Shown here one piece after another: positions 1-4,565 of a DNA stretch of 5,646 nucleotides (position 1 is its first letter; each line of letters begins with the position of its first letter). Origin of the DNA: Flavobacteriaceae bacterium (GTDB lineage Bacteria > Bacteroidota > Bacteroidia > Flavobacteriales > Flavobacteriaceae); the NCBI GenBank assembly GCA_030828025.1, contig JAURDG010000100.1, forward strand, positions 1 through 5,646. Direction: 5' to 3'. A model generated the notes under the pieces. That model was not told the origin of the DNA. It saw only the letters and a list, made by a program, of their open reading frames with translations, and made no database searches. The position numbers and the translations under genes were made by a program.

Positions 1-1222
1 CCTTAGGAACTGGCGAAAAAGCATAGCCAAAAAGTCTTCCTGCCACATAATGCATGGCATCTGTAAGTTTGTCCATTTGAAGGTATTGCTTGACCTCGTC
101 TGAGTCCAAATCATATTTTGCCTTTCGGACTTTTTCGGCATAAAAACGGTAATCCCAAGGCTCAATGGTAATGTTATCGCTATTGGCATCAGCTATTGCT
201 TGCATGTCGGCAACTTCTTCGGCAACTCGGGCAATAGCTGCAGGCCATACGGCTTCCATCAAAGCCAACGCATTTTCTGGGTTTTTCGCCATACGGTCTT
301 GTAAACGCCAAGCGGCATAGTTATCATAACCCAACAGCGCAACACGCTCTTTGCGCAACTGCAGTATTTTTGCAATGATTTCTTTGTTGTCGTATTCGTC
401 GTTATTGTCGCCTCGTGAATAGTAATTTGTCCATACTTTTTTGCGTAAATCACGTTCAGTTGAATAGGTCAAAAAGGGGTCCATAGACGAACGTGTGTTG
501 GTAACAGCATACTCACCTGCTCTCTCTTTGCTATCGGCTATACGTGCTGCTGATTTTACAAATGCGTCGGGCAATCCGCCAAGCTGATTTTCGTTTAAAT
601 AGGTAACATAATTTTCTTCATCGTGGAGGACGTTGTTCGAAAATTTGGTGTAAAGCGTGGATAATTCCTTGTTAATCGCTGCATATTTTTCTTTCTTTTC
701 AGCATCTAAGTCTGCGCCATTCATGGCAAAACCCTGATAGGTTAGTTCTACTACTCGTTGCTGATCTGCCGGAAGAGGATTTTCCTTAGCATTTTCATAT
801 ACTGCTTTGATGCGCTGGAAGAGTCGTTCGTTTTGTGTTATTTTGGATTGAAATTCCGAAAAAATGGGTGCCAATTCGGTTTGAACTTCTCTAAATTCTG
901 GAGAAGACATATTGCTGCTAAAAATGCCGTAATAGGCAAAAGCACGATCCAAAACTTTTCCGGAGCGTTCCATAGCCTCAATGGTATTTTCAAAAGTTGG
1001 TGGTTCGGTATTGGCAGCAATGGCGTCTATTTCTTCTAGATTTAGCTCCATAGCCTTGAGCATAGCAGGCTTGACATTTGCCACTTCCATTTTGTCAAAT
1101 GCAGGCGTTCCCATGTAGGGACCAGTCCATTCGGTCAACAATGGGTTGTCATCATTGGGCGAAGCACAAGAAAAAACGATGAAGATTACTAAAACGGGGA
1201 TAAGATTATTTGGCGTTTTCAT
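1..1222 (-). CDS. dcp: M3-family zinc metallopeptidase (Dcp-like peptidyl-dipeptidase), lipoprotein, C-terminus outside window
   Basis: The reading frame starts at the ATG at 1220-1222 and stays open to the left edge, giving about 407 residues. Family members usually have about 690-710, so roughly 40% is missing. The N-terminus is a lipoprotein signal: Lys2, a hydrophobic stretch at about residues 7-17, then VFSC with the lipidated Cys at 19, followed by a polar Asn/Asp-rich linker. The body matches the helical N-terminal half of M3 peptidases: NPLL.EW at about 26-31, PPTFENTIEAME at about 71-82, and EPWDYRFYAEKVRKAKYD beginning near 354, one of the best family landmarks. The HEXXH zinc motif would lie in the missing part, so activity cannot be judged here. 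Known M3/Dcp enzymes remove dipeptides from the C-termini of short peptides; an envelope location is inferred from the lipobox. The downstream end is unseen. Oligopeptidase A is the alternative subfamily, but the lipoprotein signal favours the Bacteroidota Dcp group. Confidence 0.93.
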   Translation of the reverse strand, partial: MKTPNNLIPVLVIFIVFSCASPNDDNPLLTEWTGPYMGTPAFDKMEVANVKPAMLKAMELNLEEIDAIAANTEPPTFENTIEAMERSGKVLDRAFAYYGIFSSNMSSPEFREVQTELAPIFSEFQSKITQNERLFQRIKAVYENAKENPLPADQQRVVELTYQGFAMNGADLDAEKKEKYAAINKELSTLYTKFSNNVLHDEENYVTYLNENQLGGLPDAFVKSAARIADSKERAGEYAVTNTRSSMDPFLTYSTERDLRKKVWTNYYSRGDNNDEYDNKEIIAKILQLRKERVALLGYDNYAAWRLQDRMAKNPENALALMEAVWPAAIARVAEEVADMQAIADANSDNITIEPWDYRFYAEKVRKAKYDLDSDEVKQYLQMDKLTDAMHYVAGRLFGYAFSPVPK

Positions 1223-1260
1223 TTTATTGTGATTTTAAATTAATACCATGTACAGCAACA

Positions 1261-1281
1261 TTCGAATATACAAAATTCGAA
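1261..1281. repeat. Perfect 7-bp inverted repeat in the leader of the M3 peptidase gene
   Basis: TTCGAAT (1261-1267) and ATTCGAA (1275-1281) are exact reverse complements around the 7-nt spacer ATACAAA. The repeat lies about 40 nt upstream of the peptidase start codon, in the 90-nt gap after the glsB-like gene. Read on the minus strand, 1270-1263 is TATATTCG, one base away from the Bacteroidota -7 consensus TAnnTTTG. The repeat could therefore be an operator over a promoter, or a short hairpin in the transcript. No -33 TTG is seen at the expected distance and no U-tract follows the repeat, so neither reading is secure. Confidence 0.4.
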
Positions 1282-1312
1282 GAAGCATATTGTTGTCAGC
1301 TAAGCCATTAAG

Positions 1313-1570
1313 CTAATACGATTTGGTTTTTTTTAATGAATTGGTAAAATAAATAAGAAACAAGCCACCAATAAGTGACGTAAGTAATATACCAATGTTT
1401 TCATTGCTAAGATTAAGCCCAAGCGCATGGTACAACCATCCGCCTAAATACGCACCAACAACCCCGATGATGAGGTTAATTAAAAAAGGGATTAACGTAA
1501 GTTTAAAAAGTCGTCCTGAAATAAATCCAAGCAACAAGCCAATAAAAAAAATCCAGTATAAATGATCCAT
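1313..1570 (-). CDS. GlsB/YeaQ/YmgE-family small membrane protein (transglycosylase-associated protein family)
   Basis: This 85-residue, very hydrophobic protein has three predicted membrane segments, at about residues 5-20, 27-48 and 57-77, and a short Lys-rich C-terminal tail. Glycines are placed as in the Tgl_assoc family: a G-x-(I/L)-S-G turn near 15-19, then NLIIGVVGAYLGGWLY at about 32-47, and a Gly-Gly pair at 68-69 in the last helix. YeaQ and YmgE in E. coli and GlsB in Gram-positives belong to this family and are linked to general stress, but no biochemical activity is established. The family name 'transglycosylase-associated' should not be read as an enzyme activity. The gene sits alone between pyrD (67-nt gap containing a stem-loop) and the peptidase gene (90-nt gap), on the same strand as both. 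The start is the ATG at 1568-1570; no Shine-Dalgarno is seen, as usual for the phylum. Confidence 0.85.
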   Translation of the reverse strand: MDHLYWIFFIGLLLGFISGRLFKLTLIPFLINLIIGVVGAYLGGWLYHALGLNLSNENIGILLTSLIGGLFLIYFTNSLKKTKSY

Positions 1571-1591
1571 AACAAATAAGAATTTGGGTTA

Positions 1592-1633
1592 TTCAGGCTT
1601 CTAAATTATAAAAAAAATAATTCAGAACCTAAA
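1592..1633 (-). terminator. Long stem-loop just after pyrD; possible terminator or 3'-end stabiliser
   Basis: Starting 5 nt after the pyrD stop codon, the minus-strand transcript can fold 1617-1633 against 1592-1609. This gives 17 base pairs with a single bulged nucleotide (1598) and a 7-nt all-U loop (1610-1616). Two of the pairs (1594/1631 and 1603/1623) are G-U wobbles on the minus-strand RNA but would be C-A mismatches in a plus-strand RNA, so the structure favours the transcript of pyrD. The helix is A/U-rich near the loop and contains one GG/CC step. It is not a textbook intrinsic terminator because no U-run follows the stem. It may instead mark an mRNA 3' end, be a processing or stability element, or affect readthrough into the downstream small membrane protein gene. 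Confidence 0.5.
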
Positions 1634-1637
1634 CGTG

Positions 1638-2654
1638 TTACACCAATGCCTTATTCATTTTGCGCACGACAGAAGGTCCTTCGTAAATAAATCCGGTGTA
1701 AAGCTGCACCAGGGATGCCCCTGCAGCTAGTTTTTCTTTTACATCTTCAGGAGTGTGAATACCGCCTACGCCAATAATCGGAAATGCGGCACCACTTTTA
1801 GTGTGCAGATAGCGGATTACTTCAGTGCTTCTTTTGGTTAGCGGTTTTCCACTCAAGCCGCCTTGCTCGTTGGTAATTTTGGTTGAACTTTTGAGACCAG
1901 CACGAGAAATGGTGGTGTTTGTAGCAATCACACCATCAATGTTGGTTTTGGAAACTATGTCAATAATATCGTCGAGTTGCGCATTAGTTAAATCGGGGGC
2001 AATTTTCAGCAAAATGGGTTTGCGCTTTTGTTTTGTGTCATTTTGTATTTGCAAGCGATGAAGCAATGCTGTTAGTGGTTTCTTTTCTTGCAAGTCGCGC
2101 AAATTAGGTGTGTTGGGCGAACTGACATTTACAACAAAATAATCAACCACATCAAACAAAGCATCAAAACAAATAAGGTAGTCTTGGGCAGCATCTTCGT
2201 TGGGGGTCGTTTTGTTTTTACCAATATTTCCACCAATGAGCACGTCCTTATTTTTTTTAAGCCTTTTAACCGCAGCAGCAACACCATCGTTGTTAAACCC
2301 CATTCGGTTAATAATTCCGCTGTCTTTTTTTAAACGAAACAAACGTGGCTTTGGATTTCCAGATTGTGGCTTTGGTGTAATGGTTCCAATTTCAATAAAG
2401 CCAAAACCAAAATTGGCAAGCTCACGAACTAGTTTAGCATTTTTATCAAACCCTGCTGCTAGGCCAATGGGGTTTGGAAAATGTAGTCCAAAAAACTCGC
2501 GAGTTAGGTTGGTGTTTTTGTAGTGGTAACGGGCACGCAACAGGGCACCTACAAAAGGAATGTAATGAACAAGGCGAATAAACGAAAAAGAAAAATAGTG
2601 AACCTGCTCTGGGTCAAATAGAAATAATATCGGCCTTATTAGTCGTTTATACAT
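1638..2654 (-). CDS. pyrD: Dihydroorotate dehydrogenase, class 2 (quinone-dependent)
   Basis: This enzyme oxidises dihydroorotate to orotate with FMN, the fourth step of pyrimidine synthesis, and passes electrons to membrane quinone. The preferred start, ATG at 2652-2654, gives 338 residues, normal for class 2. It begins MYKRLIRPILFLFDPEQVH, as in related proteins; an in-frame ATG at 2667-2669 would add five residues. The N-terminal helices (about 5-40) form the membrane/quinone-entry region that defines class 2. Visible FMN and substrate motifs are AAGFDKNA (66-73), NRMGFNN (116-122), VNVSSPNTPNLR (175-186), ATNTT (244-248), GGLSGKPL (265-272), GVGGI (295-299) and LYTGF (318-322). Ser179 corresponds to the catalytic base Ser175 of E. 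coli, and Asn176 and Asn181 to its orotate-binding Asn residues. All key residues are present. The gene follows yajC by 47 nt with no clear promoter of its own, so readthrough is plausible. Placement next to yajC is less usual than the conserved core of this cluster. Confidence 0.97.
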   Translation of the reverse strand: MYKRLIRPILFLFDPEQVHYFSFSFIRLVHYIPFVGALLRARYHYKNTNLTREFFGLHFPNPIGLAAGFDKNAKLVRELANFGFGFIEIGTITPKPQSGNPKPRLFRLKKDSGIINRMGFNNDGVAAAVKRLKKNKDVLIGGNIGKNKTTPNEDAAQDYLICFDALFDVVDYFVVNVSSPNTPNLRDLQEKKPLTALLHRLQIQNDTKQKRKPILLKIAPDLTNAQLDDIIDIVSKTNIDGVIATNTTISRAGLKSSTKITNEQGGLSGKPLTKRSTEVIRYLHTKSGAAFPIIGVGGIHTPEDVKEKLAAGASLVQLYTGFIYEGPSVVRKMNKALV

Positions 2655-2672
2655 CGATATGTAGTGCATATG

Positions 2673-2699
2673 GCTTAGTGAAGCACAGGCACTTAAAGC
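2673..2699 (-). promoter_or_regulatory. Possible small hairpin between yajC and pyrD
   Basis: In the minus-strand RNA, GCTTTAAGTG (2699-2690) can pair with CACTAAGC (2680-2673). This gives 8 base pairs interrupted by a 2-nt bulge, with a 9-nt loop. It ends 18 nt before the preferred pyrD start codon and overlaps the region where a ribosome would load for the longer start. There is no U-tract, so it is not a terminator. It may influence pyrD translation or be chance; an 8-pair bulged stem is weak evidence. Confidence 0.2.
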
Positions 2700-2701
2700 G
2701 T

Positions 2702-3010
2702 TTATTTCTTAGCTGGAGCACTTCGTTGTTTGCTCATTTCTAAGGAAATAGAGCTGCGTTCCATTTTGACTTTACCTGCCATGGTTTCAATAACACAGGT
2801 GTCATTTGCATCATTCACCTCTATTATCTTTCCATGAATACCACCCTTGGTCACCACAAGGTCACCTTTGGCAAGGTTATTTTTAAACTTGCGTTCTCTT
2901 TTAGCACGACGCTGTTGTGGTAAAATTAAAAATAAAAACATAACCCCGAACATTAGTAATAAAAGGGTCATATTGCTTCCTCCGCCGGGAGCTTGAACAA
3001 ATAAAATCAT
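2702..3010 (-). CDS. yajC: Preprotein translocase accessory subunit YajC
   Basis: YajC is a single-pass inner-membrane protein that associates with SecDF and the SecYEG translocon; it is usually non-essential. The 102-residue length is normal. A short Gly-rich N-terminus (GGGS at 9-12) precedes one membrane helix at about 15-30. This runs straight into the family signature PQQRR (31-35) and a basic linker, then the small cytoplasmic beta domain with KGDLVVTKGGIHGKI (48-62). The C-terminal tail is Ala/Lys-rich. The start codon overlaps the stop codon of the DUF1573 gene in an ATGA arrangement (3007-3010), so translation of the two is probably coupled. It is third in the nusB-DUF1573-yajC run common in Bacteroidota. 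The adjacent lipoprotein is itself a Sec substrate, but a direct link between the two products is not shown. Confidence 0.96.
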   Translation of the reverse strand: MILFVQAPGGGSNMTLLLLMFGVMFLFLILPQQRRAKRERKFKNNLAKGDLVVTKGGIHGKIIEVNDANDTCVIETMAGKVKMERSSISLEMSKQRSAPAKK

Positions 3011-3498
3011 TGATTGGTGTTTTGATTGCGTGCCGCTTGTCGCTGCTTTTCTTTAATTGGATCTGGAGTTACCATAGTTTTAATGCGCAACACATCACGA
3101 CCACGTGCGGTGTTTGTTGTTAGGGTAACCGTTTTAGTTTGGTTACCAGGCTTGTTAGCGGAATCAAACTTTACTTTAATTTCACCTTTTTCGCCAGGTG
3201 CAATGGGTGTATTTTTAGGGTATTCTGGAACTGTACATCCGCAGCTTCCCCGTGCGTCTAAAATCGTTAAGGCCGTGTTTCCTGTGTTGGTAAACACAAA
3301 AGCCGTCTCTACCACATCGCCTTCATTAATCGTACCAAAATCGTGTTCGCTTTTTTCGAAGGTCATTACAGGTAAATCCACTTGAGCCTCTTTTTTGGCT
3401 TGCGCCTGTGCAACATTTTCTTCTTTTACTTTTTTAGCAGCACTTGATGAACAACCGACTGCTAGCACTCCAATAAGAATAAAAATCCAAGATTTCAT
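3007..3498 (-). CDS. DUF1573-domain lipoprotein
   Basis: This 163-residue secreted protein has a clear lipoprotein signal: MKSW, a hydrophobic core at about 4-14, and the lipobox LAVGC with Cys16. An Ala/Lys/Glu-rich linker (about 20-40) leads to one DUF1573 domain. Its hallmarks are FEKSEHDFGTINEGD (47-61), then F.F.NTGN.AL.I near 67-80, SCGCT (85-89), and the P.APGEKGEIKVKFDS segment (98-113). The fold is expected to be an immunoglobulin-like beta sandwich of the ASPM/SPD-2/Hydin type, and the Cys-Gly-Cys pair is nearly invariant in the domain. The biochemical role of the family is not known. The C-terminal tail (about 146-163) is polar and Gln/Asn-rich. It follows nusB by 28 nt and overlaps yajC by 4 nt. 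The start at 3496-3498 is fixed by the signal peptide. Confidence 0.93.
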   Translation of the reverse strand: MKSWIFILIGVLAVGCSSSAAKKVKEENVAQAQAKKEAQVDLPVMTFEKSEHDFGTINEGDVVETAFVFTNTGNTALTILDARGSCGCTVPEYPKNTPIAPGEKGEIKVKFDSANKPGNQTKTVTLTTNTARGRDVLRIKTMVTPDPIKEKQRQAARNQNTNQ

Positions 3499-3511
3499 AA
3501 AATAATTTTTT

Positions 3512-3519
3512 CAAAAATA
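3512..3519 (-). promoter_or_regulatory. Candidate -7 promoter element for the DUF1573-yajC genes
   Basis: The minus strand reads TATTTTTG, an exact fit to the Bacteroidota -7 consensus TAnnTTTG, in the 28-nt gap between nusB and the DUF1573 gene. A transcript would begin just downstream, giving a leader of roughly 10 nt. The -33 region overlaps the nusB stop codon and has no good TTTG at 17-23 nt, so this may be a weak internal promoter or a chance match in A/T-rich sequence. Confidence 0.35.
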
Positions 3520-3526
3520 AACAATA

Positions 3527-4459
3527 TTACTGCATTCCACGTATATTTTTACGAATACGTTCTTGTGCTGTCCATTCCTTGACCAGCTTGTCCAACACCC
3601 CATTGATAAACACGCTGCTTTTGGGCGTTGCATACTCTTTAGCAATTTCCAAATATTCATTGATGGTAACATTTATGGGAATGGAAGGAAAATACAGCAA
3701 TTCCGTAAGTGCCATTAAAAGCAGCACTAGGTCTAATGCTGCAATCCGATCGGGATCCCAATTTGGTGTTCTTCCAACAATTTCAGCAGTCAATTCGTCG
3801 ATATGCTCACTCGTTTTTTGAAAAAGTGCTAATGAAAACATACGATCCTCGTCGCTTTTGTACAGTTCATGGTGTATGATATTAGGCTTGTCTAAGTCGG
3901 TCAAGGTTTGTTTAACAATCGTATTGACCAAAGGAACATCATCCACCCAAGAAATATTTACTTCCTCGATAAATTCAGCCAGACGGTCATAAGGTACAAT
4001 CACATCTGTGAATAGTTTTATCAAAAATGCCTTGTCTTCGTCCAAACTCGAGGTTTCGGCTTTTAAATAATCTTGATAAAGTTCACTGGCAGCTACCGCA
4101 TCCCAAATAAGGCGAACGTATTCATCGTGCTTTTTCCAATATATAACTTTATGCTTTTTGCGTTGTGCTTCTAGGATAGGACTCTCCATAAGCAGTGCTA
4201 AGGCTTTATTGGAAAAAAACTTTGGATTTAACGCATCCTCTCGGGCTGGTATTCGTTTATTCAGGTTTTTTTGGTACAACGCATACCCACAAGCGTGAAG
4301 ATGAGCAAATAAATCAAGCAAGGTGATGTATAAAACGTAAAAATCTTGACTGCTCTTTATAATCCATGCTTCGCCAGCTTTTTGGTTGTCGCTTAGTGCA
4401 AGTTGCTGGGCATAAATGGCTTGCATGACTTTAGTTCGAAGATGCCGACGCGTGATCAT
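3527..4459 (-). CDS. nusB: Transcription antitermination factor NusB, long Bacteroidota form
   Basis: NusB, with NusE (ribosomal protein S10), binds boxA RNA and helps RNA polymerase read through rRNA operons. The C-terminal region is diagnostic: NWDPDRIAALDLVLLLMALTE (about 233-253), then the signature PINVTINEYLEIAKEYATPK (261-280) and SVFINGVLDKLVKEW (282-296). The N-terminus begins MITRRHLRTKVMQAIYA, the basic first helix of the family. At 310 residues the protein is more than twice the E. coli length (139); the middle, about residues 20-225, is a helical insertion seen in Bacteroidota NusB proteins and of unknown role. The frame is open further upstream to an ATG at 4514-4516, but the ATG at 4457-4459 is preferred because the family N-terminus begins there and a good -7 promoter element lies between the two ATGs. 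It is the first gene of the nusB-DUF1573-yajC run and diverges from the ABC transporter gene. Confidence 0.95.
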   Translation of the reverse strand: MITRRHLRTKVMQAIYAQQLALSDNQKAGEAWIIKSSQDFYVLYITLLDLFAHLHACGYALYQKNLNKRIPAREDALNPKFFSNKALALLMESPILEAQRKKHKVIYWKKHDEYVRLIWDAVAASELYQDYLKAETSSLDEDKAFLIKLFTDVIVPYDRLAEFIEEVNISWVDDVPLVNTIVKQTLTDLDKPNIIHHELYKSDEDRMFSLALFQKTSEHIDELTAEIVGRTPNWDPDRIAALDLVLLLMALTELLYFPSIPINVTINEYLEIAKEYATPKSSVFINGVLDKLVKEWTAQERIRKNIRGMQ

Positions 4460-4483
4460 GTTTAAGAACGTTAATTTAGACTG

Positions 4484-4491
4484 CAAAAATA
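4484..4491 (-). promoter_or_regulatory. Candidate nusB promoter (-7 element)
   Basis: The minus strand reads TATTTTTG, an exact match to TAnnTTTG, placed 24 nt upstream of the preferred nusB start. The expected transcript would start near 4478, leaving a leader of about 20 nt. The -33 element is poor: TATG (4517-4514) at a 22-nt spacing is the nearest candidate. This position excludes the longer nusB start at 4516 from the transcript. Confidence 0.5.
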
Positions 4492-4519
4492 GGTTAATTT
4501 TCACGATACACGTCATAAG

Positions 4520-4532
4520 GTTTGGTGCAAAC
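4520..4532. repeat. Perfect inverted repeat GTTTG-GTG-CAAAC between divergent promoters
   Basis: Arms of 5 bp flank a 3-nt spacer, and the left arm contains the TTTG used as the -33 element of the ABC-gene promoter. Its position in the divergent intergenic region fits a small operator, but a 5+5 repeat can easily be chance and no regulator gene is in the window. Confidence 0.25.
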
Positions 4533-4551
4533 TGCTAAAAACTTATCTTCG
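4521..4551 (+). promoter_or_regulatory. Candidate Bacteroidota-type promoter of the ABC transporter gene
   Basis: TTTG (4521-4524) is followed after exactly 19 nt by TATCTTCG (4544-4551), one base off the TAnnTTTG consensus. Both elements and the spacing agree with the Bacteroidota sigma-factor pattern. The transcript should start around 4556-4558, leaving only about 8-10 nt, all A/T, before the TTG start codon at 4566. There is no Shine-Dalgarno sequence. Confidence 0.6.
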
Positions 4552-4565
4552 TAAAAAAATAAAAA

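Noticed and set aside
758..1039. Overlapping short open frames on both strands
   Set aside because: They lie in other frames within the M3 peptidase gene, whose own frame is uninterrupted and family-like.
1299..1314. AGCT...AGCT repeat just after the glsB-like stop codon, considered as a terminator
   Set aside because: Only 4 bp pair cleanly, with mismatches beyond, and there is no U-tract.
2200..2523. A 107-codon plus-strand open frame
   Set aside because: It is antisense to pyrD across the conserved FMN-binding and N-terminal regions; the pyrD frame explains the sequence.
3026..3385. A 119-codon plus-strand open frame
   Set aside because: It is antisense to the DUF1573 domain, including the SCGC motif; it is a shadow of that gene.
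4460..4516. Longer nusB start adding 19 residues
   Set aside because: The added residues do not resemble NusB, the family N-terminus begins at the inner Met, and an exact -7 element lies between the two ATGs.
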